From assembly GCA_025449575.1 (NCBI GenBank), contig JANWJB010000171.1:1-42482 (forward strand): DNA of 42,482 bases. The letters are read 5' to 3'. The first letter of the stretch is position 1. The number at the start of each line of letters is the position of its first letter. This document shows, one piece after another, positions 24,231 to 32,370 of this stretch. A program made the position numbers and the translations under genes. This DNA comes from Acidobacteriaceae bacterium. Lineage in GTDB: Bacteria > Acidobacteriota > Terriglobia > Terriglobales > Acidobacteriaceae. The notes beneath the pieces were generated by a model. That model was not told the DNA's origin. It was given only the letters and a program-made list of their open reading frames with translations, and ran no database searches.

Positions 24231-24593
24231 GGCATCCTCCGCGGGACAAAGCGAACGGACCCGACAGAGAATATTATGCGCCTTTTTAAGGGCCCATGGC
24301 AGCCGCAGACTCGGCCGCATCGCGCCTCCAGGGTCGCTTCTCTGCGGCCTCGGCTGCCCTGATTGCTGATGCAGCAAGACCCGGAAAAAGGCAAAAGCAA
24401 GTCCGCACGCGCGCCCGGCAAAACTGGCGCTCCGGCTGAGATTAGGAACTCTCAAGAGGAAACCGGCCAGGACTGGTGAAGATTCCCGGCGGCTCCAATA
24501 AGGGTGAGACCGGAAGAAGAATGAGGCCGAACGAGACGGCCTCTTCTCTTTTGGTTTCAGCACCTGGCTTGGCGGAAAGGGGGGCGCATCCGG
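24231..24593. other. Intergenic, nothing recognised
   Basis: This 363-bp gap between two minus-strand genes shows no convincing gene, terminator or promoter. The open frame across it is an upstream extension of the preceding gene with no signal or family resemblance. Confidence 0.5.
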
Positions 24594-25070
24594 TCAGGGA
24601 TGAATTGGTCCGCTGGTGGCCTGGGCCGCTTGCACGAGTTCAGCAAAGCTGTAGCTTCCCCATGGACCCATGGTGTAGGTCTTCTGCAGGTAAGCCTGAG
24701 CGCTCTTGCGATTCTTCCTGGTCGCCTTAAAGCCGGCATTCTGCAACCACCGCAGGTAGCCAATGCTCTGGACCTGCGTGGCGAGGCACTGGTTCCAATC
24801 GTGATCGCCGTTGATCGCATACGGCGTTTCAGAGAAGGCGTGATCCTTCATGGTTTGGCAAATTTTGCTGGCGGTCGTGTTGAGCGGCTTGTTGCTCCAC
24901 ACATACCCTTGAGCAATAAAGGCATAGTTGTATTTCTGGCTCAGGGGAGCTTTTTCTGCTGTCGCGGAAGCAGCATTGTTCGCAGTAGCGTTTGGTGTTT
25001 GACCGAAAGCCGAAAGCGTACAAACCAGGGTGAGTCCGGCTAGTATCCCCGGACCTAGAATGAATTTCAT
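24594..25070 (-). CDS. Small secreted protein of unknown function
   Basis: The 158-residue product has a signal peptide (MKFILGPGILAGLTLVCTLSAFGQ, about 1-24), an Ala/Asn/Thr-rich linker and a compact C-terminal part with two cysteines ('ASKICQTMKDHAFSETPYAINGDHDWNQCLATQVQSIGYLRWLQNAGFK'), which could form a disulfide in the periplasm. I do not recognise the family. The ATG at 25070 has GGAGGG about nine bases upstream; the longer frame to 25163 would place 31 non-signal-like residues in front. It is a single gene with a long non-coding region upstream. Confidence 0.7.
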   Translation of the reverse strand: MKFILGPGILAGLTLVCTLSAFGQTPNATANNAASATAEKAPLSQKYNYAFIAQGYVWSNKPLNTTASKICQTMKDHAFSETPYAINGDHDWNQCLATQVQSIGYLRWLQNAGFKATRKNRKSAQAYLQKTYTMGPWGSYSFAELVQAAQATSGPIHP

Positions 25071-25504
25071 GGGAATTGCCCTCCTTAGGGTTCTCCTGCC
25101 GGGTTGGCCTACCGTGTCCCAGCTTGCCCCGTAAATACGACTAAAGTAACAGGACATTTGCAAGGATAATAGAGCATTTCGATGCTAGTACGGCGTAAAA
25201 CAATGGTTATGTTACTGCGCCAGAAGGTCATGTCCGACTGAATGGTTGGATGTGCCAAAAATACAGCCGGTCACGGATTGGAATAGAGGACAGCTCGCGA
25301 CCGACCGCGGAGTTCGCTCACTCTCCTGCAATCGGCACTGAGAACAAACAGCTTACCCCCTGCAAGGCGAGCCCCCCTTGAGCCCGTTTCGCTCCATGGC
25401 TGCCGGATGGGCGCCGCTCACTGCGCTCAGACTTGGTGGCTTTTCCGCCGGCAGAACCATCCTTGGTCAGAGGATAGTATGAAGCGGCGATTCCGGGACG
25501 CTGT
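25071..25504. other. Intergenic, nothing firmly recognised
   Basis: This 434-bp region separates two minus-strand genes. It starts with the leader of the small secreted protein and has an AT-richer patch near 25140-25200 that may hold its promoter, but no -35/-10 pair is convincing. No terminator or RNA gene seen. Confidence 0.4.
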
Positions 25505-26308
25505 CTAGACCTGGCTGTAGGGCGCTGGGCTGAGGATCAGATTCGTGACTTTGCTCACAATAGGCTCAAAACCATACCGCGCGGAGGTGGAAAGCTTCTT
25601 CCATGCCGCGTCGCCAAAAAAAGCATCCCACTTCGCGTTCAGTTCGGCCAGATCGTGGAAGCTCAGCATGTAGGTGAGATTCGGCATGTTCGGGCCGATC
25701 AGAGTGTCACCATAGAAGACCTGAGCGATACCCGCATTGCGGAAGATCTCGAACTCTCCATGATGAAACATTTCGAGTTTGCGGGCGTGGTCGCGAGGGG
25801 TGGCGCTTTCGTAGGTACGGAGCTGGAAGATACGTGCTCCCGGCTGCGCGTCGGCAGCCGGCAGCGTCAGTTTTGGGTGGCCTGCGAAGGCGATCAGCAG
25901 CGAGCTTTCCACGCGCAGGAAGGGCGGGGCGGCAGCGGGCGCGCTCCAAAACGGTTCCGCCGCTTTCATGAATTGCTCGTCGCTGGCCAGATCGAGCTGG
26001 GAGCGGACTAAGACGTCGAGTTTGGCGCAGGGCAGCAATAGGTAGAGTGTGGGAGTCTCCGGGCCAATGCTGAGATGGAAGGCGCCCACCGGAGCGATGC
26101 CGAGGCGGTTGAGCGCAGGAATCAGCGCGCTGCTCACGTAACTGTCGGTGAGCTTCGTCTGCGGTCCGTTCTGCAGGGAATACTTGCGAAGCTGGTAATA
26201 TTCCCGCTCGGATGCCTTGGACGGTTCAGCCGCTGCAGCCTGTGCGCCACCCGCGAGGGCGAGAGCGGATGCGGCCAGCGAGGTCGTTAAAAATTCGCGT
26301 CGTCTCAT
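25505..26308 (-). CDS. Tat-exported NIPSNAP-family protein
   Basis: The 267-residue protein begins with a twin-arginine signal (MRRREFLTTSLAASALALAGGAQAAAAE). It then has two related halves, each starting with the NIPSNAP-type strand: 'YYQLRKYSLQNGPQTKLTDSYV' near 38 and 'IFQLRTYESATPRDHARKLEMFHHGEFEIFRNAGI' near 160. The second half also has 'NLTYMLSFHDLAELNAKWDAFFGDAAWKKL', typical of NIPSNAP dimeric alpha/beta-barrel proteins. Function of bacterial NIPSNAP proteins is poorly known; Tat-exported tandem copies are frequent in Acidobacteria and Planctomycetes. It starts nine bases after the rho stop codon, so it is probably cotranscribed with rho, an unusual partner. Confidence 0.85.
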   Translation of the reverse strand: MRRREFLTTSLAASALALAGGAQAAAAEPSKASEREYYQLRKYSLQNGPQTKLTDSYVSSALIPALNRLGIAPVGAFHLSIGPETPTLYLLLPCAKLDVLVRSQLDLASDEQFMKAAEPFWSAPAAAPPFLRVESSLLIAFAGHPKLTLPAADAQPGARIFQLRTYESATPRDHARKLEMFHHGEFEIFRNAGIAQVFYGDTLIGPNMPNLTYMLSFHDLAELNAKWDAFFGDAAWKKLSTSARYGFEPIVSKVTNLILSPAPYSQV

Positions 26309-26317
26309 GGATTGCCT

Positions 26318-27568
26318 TTAAAGCGAGTTCATCTTCAGCAGAAATTCGGGGTTGTTGCGCGTTTTTCCAAGACGGTCGACGAGCAATTCCATGGCCTCCA
26401 CCGGGGAGAGCGGATTGAGCACCTTGCGCAGCACCCAGATGCGCTGCAAGTCTTCCTTCACGATAAGCAGCTCCTCCTTGCGGGTGCCGGAGCGCTGGAT
26501 GTCGATGGCGGGAAAGACCCGCTTGTCCACCAGTTTGCGATCCAGAATGATCTCCATAGTGCCTGTTCCCTTGAACTCTTCGAAGATCACTTCGTCCATG
26601 CGGGAGCCGGTATCCACAAGTGCGGTCGCGATGATGGTGAGCGAGCCGCCTTCCTCAATATTGCGGGCCGCGCCAAAAAAGCGCTTCGGACGCTGCAAGG
26701 CGTTGGAATCGACACCGCCTGAGAGCACCTTGCCGGAAGGAGGAACGATGGTGTTGTAAGCGCGGGCCAAGCGGGTAATTGAATCCAGCAGGATCACCAC
26801 ATCGCGCTTGTGCTCGACCAGGCGCTTGGCCTTCTCAATGACCATCTCCGCCACTTGCACGTGGCGCGCCGCCGGCTCGTCGAACGTGGAGCTGATGACC
26901 TCGCCCTTCACCGAGCGCTGCATGTCCGTCACCTCTTCCGGGCGCTCGTCGATCAGCAGCACAATCAGGGCGACCTCCGGATGATTGGTGGTGACGGAAT
27001 TGGCAATGGATTGCAGCAGCATGGTCTTGCCGGTGCGCGGCGGCGCAACGATCAACCCACGCTGGCCCTTGCCGATCGGGGTAAGGATGTCCATCACACG
27101 GCCGCTGGTGTTCTCGTGCAGCGTCTCCATCTTGATGCGCTCCTGGGGATAGAGCGGCGTCAGATTGTCAAAGAGGATCTTGTTGCGCGTTTCCTCGGGC
27201 GACTCAAAGTTGATGGCTTCGATCTTGACCAGGGCAAAATACTTCTCCCCCTCGTGAGGGGGGCGTACATTGCCGCTGATGGTGTCGCCGGTCTTGAGGT
27301 CAAACTTGCGAATCTGCGAGGGCGAAACGTAAATGTCGTCGGGACCGGGCAGATAGTTGTAATCGGGTGAACGCAGAAAGCCATAGCCATCGGGCAAAAT
27401 CTCCAGCACGCCCTCGGCGAAAATGTGGCCTTCTTTCTCGCTCTGCGCCTGGAGAATCTTAAAGATAAGATCCTGCTTGCGCAGGCCGCTAGCGCCTGGA
27501 ATCTCCAGTGCGCGCGCAATGCGGCTCAGTTCGGTTATGTTCTTCTCTTTCAGCTCGGAAATTGTCAT
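26318..27568 (-). CDS. rho: Transcription termination factor Rho
   Basis: The 416-residue hexameric RNA helicase has the N-terminal helical domain ('[25 protein letters not shown]'), the RNA-binding OB fold ('[38 protein letters not shown]') and the RecA-like motor. Motor motifs include '[23 protein letters not shown]' (Walker A, about 170-180), '[18 protein letters not shown]', '[16 protein letters not shown]' (Walker B), the Q-loop region '[14 protein letters not shown]' and '[20 protein letters not shown]' (R-loop). It is of normal compact length with no insertion. I use the ATG at 27568, which has AGG five bases upstream; a GTG two codons earlier is possible. Confidence 0.97.
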   Translation of the reverse strand: MTISELKEKNITELSRIARALEIPGASGLRKQDLIFKILQAQSEKEGHIFAEGVLEILPDGYGFLRSPDYNYLPGPDDIYVSPSQIRKFDLKTGDTISGNVRPPHEGEKYFALVKIEAINFESPEETRNKILFDNLTPLYPQERIKMETLHENTSGRVMDILTPIGKGQRGLIVAPPRTGKTMLLQSIANSVTTNHPEVALIVLLIDERPEEVTDMQRSVKGEVISSTFDEPAARHVQVAEMVIEKAKRLVEHKRDVVILLDSITRLARAYNTIVPPSGKVLSGGVDSNALQRPKRFFGAARNIEEGGSLTIIATALVDTGSRMDEVIFEEFKGTGTMEIILDRKLVDKRVFPAIDIQRSGTRKEELLIVKEDLQRIWVLRKVLNPLSPVEAMELLVDRLGKTRNNPEFLLKMNSL

Positions 27569-27668
27569 GATCACCTACGGAAGGGACGGGATGGAGGGCT
27601 TTGCCAGGAAGGATTCTTGCTGATCGAAGCAGGTTAGCAGGGTGAAGTGGTGGGGGAGCAGTGCCGCG

Positions 27669-27884
27669 CTAAGCCGCGCGGCGCTGCTGAACCGATGTCC
27701 TCTCAGACGTCGCGGGAGACGCTGCCGGATTCTCATTTCGGAAGCGAACAAAAACTTCGTTAGCCGTGTCTTGCAGCCGGGTATTTGGCTTATGCAGCTT
27801 CCTCGTCGCCTTGGAAGCCAGCTGACACAGCTGGTAGCGGTTCTTCACATGGGCAAGTGCCCCAAAAATAAGATCAGAGCGCAT
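27669..27884 (-). CDS. rpoZ: RNA polymerase omega-like small protein
   Basis: The 71-residue protein reads 'MRSDLIFGALAHVKNRYQLCQLASKATRKLHKPNTRLQDTANEVFVRFRNENP', then a polar tail. The 'NRYxLxxLASKATRKLH' stretch fits the omega signature NRFxLVxxAxxRAxQL, and the following Asn-Thr-Arg segment and 'NEVFVRF' match the place where omega has its second conserved patch. Omega promotes assembly of RNA polymerase by holding beta-prime. The identity is moderately supported, not certain. The ATG at 27884 has AAGGAG eight bases upstream; the frame to 27929 is a spurious extension. The tail (PAASPATSERTSVQQRRAA) is low complexity. It is 100 bp upstream of rho on the same strand. Confidence 0.6.
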   Translation of the reverse strand: MRSDLIFGALAHVKNRYQLCQLASKATRKLHKPNTRLQDTANEVFVRFRNENPAASPATSERTSVQQRRAA

Positions 27885-28447
27885 AGTAATTCTCCTTGGT
27901 AAATTCTTTGTCCGTTTTCCCGCTGACACTCAAGGGATGCATCGCACACCCTCGCGGTCGCAGTTTCGGTCGATTATTTTGATGAATGACTGTTAGACGT
28001 TATAAATGTTCCGTTCTCTCAACTTAAAAATATCTTTGGTTGTGAACCCATCCTCAGACTGCGCTTCTTGATACTGCTCTCAAGACCCGTTCCGCAGCTC
28101 CCTCACACGCGAGGAGGCATACCCGCACTGTGACCCAGGGAAGCTTTATTTCTCCGTAGCCGGGACAAAACAGTTGGGTGCAAAAAGGAGACAGGGCAAA
28201 CGTCCAGAACACCGCGTTTGCGGGGCCACCCTGAACTTATCGCGATCTCATTCAGCGGTCAACACTTTTTTTCATAGAAGCCGCCTCTCTCATCTCCCAA
28301 AAATGGAAGGTGTAGCAGAAGCGTAGAAATTGGTTAAATCCCACTATTTCATGCATATAAGGAAGGATCCGCTTCGGCAAGCCTATGAAGTGTTATCCAA
28401 CTGGTAAATGCACCCTTCCCCATTCGGCACGCTCCAACACCCAAAAC

Positions 28448-28468
28448 GGGAGCGCCATTGGTGCTCCC
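28448..28468. repeat. Hairpin, 9-bp stem with 3-base loop
   Basis: The arms GGGAGCGCC and GGTGCTCCC pair over 9 bp (one G-T) around ATT. It lies 12 bases before the next hairpin. Confidence 0.6.
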
Positions 28469-28480
28469 TGCAGAGTGTGG

Positions 28481-28503
28481 CCGAGACGGCATGGCCGTCT
28501 CGG
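28481..28503. repeat. Perfect 10-bp palindromic hairpin
   Basis: CCGAGACGGC and GCCGTCTCGG pair perfectly around an ATG loop. With no T tract on either side it is not a standard intrinsic terminator; it may be a REP-like or RNA element. Confidence 0.65.
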
Positions 28504-28643
28504 GCGTCGGTCTTCTCCGCCCCCTTGTTATTTGGGGGGGTGCACTTTGTCCAATATCTTCCTGCGAGAGGCCGACCGCATTGCCTCCGCCCATAGGCAA
28601 CCGCCTACGGGTTGGGTAGGATAAAGGGCGGACCGGCGAATAT

Positions 28644-29120
28644 ATGGGACGCGAAACAGACACCTTTACGGAAGAGCCGGACACGTCCGACAGCGCACGG
28701 CTGCTGCCGCCGCTCACACCAGAGCACGAGAAAGGTTCGCTTCGCTCCATGTGGGAACTCATAATGCAGTTGCGCGTTCTGCTGCCCTATCTCACGCGCC
28801 TTGTGCCGTTGCTGGATAATGGGCTATTGAAGGCCGCTCCTGATCTGACCGACGTCCGCGCCGGCTTGGATGAGATCAAGACCGGCAGCCGCAGCCTGAA
28901 TAGCCAAGTCGCGAGTCACTCTCTCCAGATGGAGAAGATGGAGCAGCAGCTATCCAGCCTGCGCGCGGCCGGCGATCGAAGCCACACCGATATCGCCGAG
29001 CTTTCCGCCGAGGTCCGCTGCCTGAACCGGCGTATCCGGGGCCTAATCGGCGCGCTGGGCTTGGCTCTGCTCCTACTGATCGCCGTGCTGGTGCTCCAAG
29101 CTCTCCGTTTCGCGCGCTAG
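28644..29120 (+). CDS. Coiled-coil protein with one C-terminal membrane anchor
   Basis: The 158-residue protein has an acidic, disordered N-terminus (1-30), a hydrophobic amphipathic region ('MWELIMQLRVLLPYLTRLVPLLDNGLL', about 36-63) and a predicted coiled coil (about 72-125, 'LDEIKTGSRSLNSQVASHSLQMEKMEQQLSSLRAAGDRSHTDIAELSAEVRCL'). A single hydrophobic membrane segment (about 133-153, LIGALGLALLLLIAVLVLQAL) with a basic tail closes it. This is a tail-anchored layout facing the cytoplasm. I recall similar small proteins in Acidobacteria but no function. The ribosome site is weak. It precedes an orphan gas-vesicle-type gene by 357 bp. Confidence 0.7.
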   Translation: MGRETDTFTEEPDTSDSARLLPPLTPEHEKGSLRSMWELIMQLRVLLPYLTRLVPLLDNGLLKAAPDLTDVRAGLDEIKTGSRSLNSQVASHSLQMEKMEQQLSSLRAAGDRSHTDIAELSAEVRCLNRRIRGLIGALGLALLLLIAVLVLQALRFAR

Positions 29121-29477
29121 CGGCCACGCTCCATCGTCCACCCGCGGCTGGCCGTCCAGTTTGGATTGCCTATGCACCGATCGGCATGCCTCCCCGGTTC
29201 CAGAACGCGGGCGATGGAATCGGCCGAGCGACATTCATATGGTCGAAACTGAGTTGATGTCGTAAAAGTCAGCTTGCACGGGCGTGAAATTCTGAGCTAA
29301 CTATTCTGAATAGCGGTGTTGCCAGGTCTTTCATTGTGGGACTAGGATACCGGTTAGTTCAGCACAGTCTGCTTCGGCAGACGCGCCAGATCTCCCCGCG
29401 AAGTCGTTCCAAGCTTTCATGAAATGACAGAAAACCTGGCGGCCTTGCGCTCGCCAGCCGGTGTGGAGTGACCCTTT
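29121..29477. other. Non-coding gap with a UUCG hairpin
   Basis: The 357-bp gap contains no supported gene. Its clearest element is a short stable hairpin about 95 bp before the GvpL/F start. No promoter is convincing. Confidence 0.45.
29367..29382 (+). promoter_or_regulatory. UUCG-tetraloop hairpin upstream of the GvpL/F gene
   Basis: GTCTGC-TTCG-GCAGAC gives a perfect 6-bp stem closed by a C(UUCG)G loop, an exceptionally stable RNA tetraloop. It is in the leader region of the next gene. Confidence 0.55.
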
Positions 29478-30233
29478 ATGGCCTGGTACGCGTATTGTAT
29501 TGGTGAAAAGCAAGCGTTTCCTGAACTGTGCCGCCACCGAAAACCCATCCCAATGGAATCGGTAACCGGCATCTCAGGAAATCAGATCTTCCTCTATCCA
29601 GCCAGTGATCTCGCCGTTATCGTCAGTGAACACAATCCCCTTGAAAATCTAGACCAGAAGGCCGCTATGGAACATGCGCGGGTAATCGGGGAATGTTTCA
29701 AGCTGTCGACGGTTCTGCCCTTCCGTTTTGGCACGGTTTTTGCCGACGACGATACCTTGCGGCGATCAGTCCGTTCTAACCAACGGCAATTTCTGTCCAA
29801 TGTCGAGCGGTTGCGCGGCAAGGCGGAGATGCACCTCAAAGTGGTGCTCGACGACTGTGGATGTCAGCAACAGCGGCCAGTGGCCCTCGATCGCGTCGGC
29901 AAGGAGTATCTCTCCAGCCTCCGCGAGAGCGCCACGCGGCAGCGAGAGCGCCAAACCAAAGCGCGCGCGGTTTCCGTGCAGATGCACCGAATGTTCAGCC
30001 CTCTCGATGAAGAGATAAGCTGCCGCAGGACAGACTCCGGGAAGATGCTTCTGGATATCGCGCACCTGATCGACAACAAAGGCATTGAACGCTACCAGAA
30101 CAAATATTCCAGCGCCACACAACAATTGAAGGACTGCCGCATTCAGCTCTCCGGCCCCTGGCCGCCCTATCATTTTGTCCATCGTCTTACTCGCCCTGTT
30201 CACGCCGCCCAGGGCCATGCGATGTCCGTGTAG
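29478..30233 (+). CDS. Orphan GvpL/GvpF-family gas vesicle protein
   Basis: The 251-residue protein shows the GvpL/GvpF pattern: a start 'WYAYCIG', a strand 'DLAVIVSEHNPLENLD', the signature 'VLPFRFGTVF' (79-88), the helix 'AEMHLKVVLDD', 'VGKEYLSSLRESATRQ' and the C-terminal 'QLSGPWPPYHFVH'. In gas-vesicle operons these proteins are minor shell or nucleation factors that bind GvpA. No gvpA, gvpN or gvpK lies in the window, so this copy is orphaned; orphan GvpL/F genes do occur outside gas-vesicle makers and have no settled role. The ATG has GGAG about nine bases upstream. The last 17 residues after the FVH motif look unconserved. A bidirectional terminator follows 34 bp downstream. Confidence 0.82.
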   Translation: MAWYAYCIGEKQAFPELCRHRKPIPMESVTGISGNQIFLYPASDLAVIVSEHNPLENLDQKAAMEHARVIGECFKLSTVLPFRFGTVFADDDTLRRSVRSNQRQFLSNVERLRGKAEMHLKVVLDDCGCQQQRPVALDRVGKEYLSSLRESATRQRERQTKARAVSVQMHRMFSPLDEEISCRRTDSGKMLLDIAHLIDNKGIERYQNKYSSATQQLKDCRIQLSGPWPPYHFVHRLTRPVHAAQGHAMSV

Positions 30234-30267
30234 ATGAAATAGACATCCGCTTCTCGTCTGCGAAAAA

Positions 30268-30294
30268 CGCCCGGCTCACCGCCGGGCGCTTTTA
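30268..30294. terminator. Bidirectional Rho-independent terminator
   Basis: CGCCCGGC and GCCGGGCG form a perfect 8-bp stem (loop TCACC). CTTTT follows on the plus strand and, read the other way, TTTTT follows on the minus strand, so it can end both the GvpL/F transcript and the convergent DUF4097 transcript. Confidence 0.88.
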
Positions 30295-30426
30295 TCTACT
30301 CTCGAAACAGCCTCCCAGTCTCGGTGGACACCAGTGCCAGACTTAACGGAAAAGCCGCGTATGGTGCATCTGGCTCGGGGTACACCTATCGTGAACTCGC
30401 TTTGAGCCGCCAGGCGCGAGAGAAGG

Positions 30427-31302
30427 TCACTCCGCTGAACCGCCGCCGTGCTTGATGGTGATTCCTCCATTGACAGTTTGCGTATGAATGGCGGGGCCGC
30501 CGGAGCCGATTGTGGCATCCAGGTGATGTTTGATCATGCCCTGTACAGTGATAGGGAAATCGACCGAGATACCGCCATTCACGGTAGCGGCCTCCAGATG
30601 AGCCGAGTAATTCTCCGGTAGGCTCACGCCAATCCCGCCGTTTACAGTCTTGGCGCTTAGGCCCGCGCCTTGCCAGCCGGCCCCTGCTAGAACGATGTGG
30701 ATGCCGCCATTCACGGTCTGACCCTCGACGTCCCCGTTCAGATGATCCAGGGTGACGGCGCCGTTGACCACCCCAAAGCGGAGCCTTCCGTCCAGATGCG
30801 AAAGATGGATACCCCCATTCACGGTATGAAAGTCGGCGGCCAGTTTGCTAGGGACGCGGAGCCGATAACTTATGGAGTAGCCTCCCGGAGTGAAAAAGGA
30901 TATATGCGGACCGTGGGCATGAATATTGCCATCCGCCGTGATGATCGCAATTTTCTTCTGCAAGTCATTGGCGGCCGACTCCGACGGAGCCCAGACATTT
31001 ACGGTAGCTTCCAGAGCGACGTCGGATCGGTCTTCCCCGGCTATGTCAATGCTGCCGTTGGTCGTCTGAACGCTGAGATAACCGGAAGGGAGGGTCAGCG
31101 TGGACTCACGGAGCTCGCAAACGTGGGCCTCACCCCAATGTCCCCAGCCATTGGAGTCATTCCCGGCGCAAGCGCCTGTAGACCAGTTGGTCTGTAGCTG
31201 GGGAGCCGCGAGGGCCCGGTGACTGAACTGAGAATGCGGGAGAAGTACTCCCAAAGCCACGATCCCAACGATAGTGCAGGCAAAGATGACGAATCGGCGC
31301 AT
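30427..31302 (-). CDS. Secreted DUF4097-family beta-repeat protein
   Basis: The 291-residue protein has an N-terminal signal or anchor (MRRFVIFACTIVGIVALGVLLPHS). The remainder is a beta-solenoid-like series built around TVNGGI: 'TTNGSIDI', 'TVNGGIHL', 'VVNGAVTL', 'TVNGGIHI', 'TVNGGIGV', 'TVNGGISV', 'TVNGGITI' (seven units from about 80 to 285). This is the DUF4097 pattern, a family often located near anti-sigma factors or in the envelope; function is unknown. Four cysteine-poor turns separate the strands, and a two-cysteine segment (ACAGNDS...AHVCELRES) precedes them. I use the ATG at 31302 (AGG about eight bases upstream) over a GTG at 31320. Confidence 0.87.
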   Translation of the reverse strand: MRRFVIFACTIVGIVALGVLLPHSQFSHRALAAPQLQTNWSTGACAGNDSNGWGHWGEAHVCELRESTLTLPSGYLSVQTTNGSIDIAGEDRSDVALEATVNVWAPSESAANDLQKKIAIITADGNIHAHGPHISFFTPGGYSISYRLRVPSKLAADFHTVNGGIHLSHLDGRLRFGVVNGAVTLDHLNGDVEGQTVNGGIHIVLAGAGWQGAGLSAKTVNGGIGVSLPENYSAHLEAATVNGGISVDFPITVQGMIKHHLDATIGSGGPAIHTQTVNGGITIKHGGGSAE

Positions 31303-31435
31303 GGCATTTACCTGTCTCACATTACGCTGGAGGCTGCATATAGGTTCCCGTTTTTCCGGGACCGCACCAGATTTCGCTTCCAGTGGTACCCGAAAAATCC
31401 CTTCTCTTCGCGATGACCCCGCCGACCCCTCTCCT

Positions 31436-31500
31436 TCTGGTTTTAGATCTGGCTACAGAGTTTTGCTTTCATGGACTTGGTTTCATAAACTGGCGCTGAT
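31436..31500 (+). repeat. Dispersed repeat, copy A
   Basis: This 65-base segment, opening TCTGGTTTTAGATCTGGCTA, aligns with 40271-40336 over its full length with two small indels and about 86% identity. Flanks differ. It contains repeated GGTTTC/CTGGC words. It is in a gene-free region. Confidence 0.85.
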
Positions 31501-32187
31501 TGAACTATACTGCTCGGCACCGCCGCATTATGGGGTACCGTGGCGCACCGGTCGAGGTCGTATCTTGCGTGGCACCGAAGACCTTTGCGCGAGAACGGCC
31601 CCCGCCGCCGCGCACATGGTCGCGATCGCCTCCCGCCGCGTTAAATCGGTCATCCCGTGCCTCTTTCGTCATCAAGGCAAAGCTGACTGCCAACTTCACC
31701 TGAACGTGGTCTCGGCGTCAATCCCGAATCGGAGTATGTTCTACCACGAGTCAAGAAGGCGAGCGAGCACCTTTTGAAATCGCGGAAGTGTCTCTTTACA
31801 ACCGCACCTCTGGGTGACCTCTCGTCCAACTGACCAAGCGTGAATTCGCCAAGAACTCAGCGATAGGATGGCATGGTTTGTCCAGCGCTATCCTCGCGCA
31901 GGCGTGGTTTGTACATTGAGTCGCTCTGAACATCGCCAAAGTCTGGGTGTCAGATAGCGTCCCGGTAGGGCTATGGAAAAACGCCGACTCCGCTCATTCC
32001 GTGCAGCCCACCCGGCGCGAAACCTCCTTTTTTTCAATCAAATTGTCCGGGGGGGCGGCTCGAAGCTCCCGCTTTCCGCAATTTGCGTACGTCGCGCGTG
32101 TGCTGCAATCTGCTGCATGACCGCCACACCCCGCCGAAAAGCTTGGAAATTTAAGAAGTTTTTTGGCTGCTTCTCATGATTTCCCCG

Positions 32188-32216
32188 TTGCCCAAATCAT
32201 TTTCGGTCTCTATAGT
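32188..32216 (+). promoter_or_regulatory. Sigma-70 promoter for the second TonB receptor
   Basis: TTGCCC (32188-32193), a 17-base spacer and TATAGT (32211-32216) match the -35 at 4 of 6 and the -10 at 5 of 6 positions. The start site would be near 32223, giving a leader of about 150 nt. Confidence 0.55.
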
Positions 32217-32370
32217 GTTTGGACGAGGTCTCGCAATGTGGGACTTGGTACCAAAACGGCCCGTGTTGCTCCAGGCGCTCGTCAGCGGAATTCCAGAATG
32301 GCGCGGTAATATCGCGTTCCGTTCGGGGCCGTGTGGGTAGCTACCGATGAATTTTTGGAGGTTTTGTCTT

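Larger units (their letters stand above)
27885..28643. other. Long non-coding region with a cluster of strong hairpins
   Basis: About 760 bp without a supported gene. The part next to the omega-like gene (27960-28060) is AT-rich and probably holds its minus-strand promoter (TTATAA on the minus strand near 28003), but the -35 is unclear. From 28440 to 28620 several strong hairpins follow each other, including a 9-bp and a 10-bp stem and a C5/G7 stem at 28520-28540. Small open frames on both strands here have no family resemblance. Confidence 0.55.
31303..32370. other. Long non-coding region between divergent genes
   Basis: About 1.07 kb separates the DUF4097 gene (minus) from the TonB receptor gene (plus). 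It holds one copy of a dispersed repeat (31436-31500), a candidate sigma-70 promoter for the receptor (32188-32216) and a leader of about 150 nt. The short open frames at 31274-31777 show skewed composition and no family resemblance, so I do not call them genes. The stretch 31800-32160 shows nothing I can identify. Confidence 0.55.

Noticed and set aside
28349-28762. A 137-codon minus-strand frame through the hairpin region.
   Set aside because: It overlaps the start of the coiled-coil gene, is rich in Pro/Arg/Gly/Ser without pattern, and is explained by palindromic GC-rich sequence.
29478-30233. A gas vesicle cluster.
   Set aside because: Only one GvpL/F homologue is present; none of the neighbours resembles gvpA, gvpN, gvpK or gvpG.
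31274-31777. Open frames of 167 and 67 codons near the dispersed repeat.
   Set aside because: No ribosome site, no domain and abrupt composition; they overlap the DUF4097 leader and repeat copy A.
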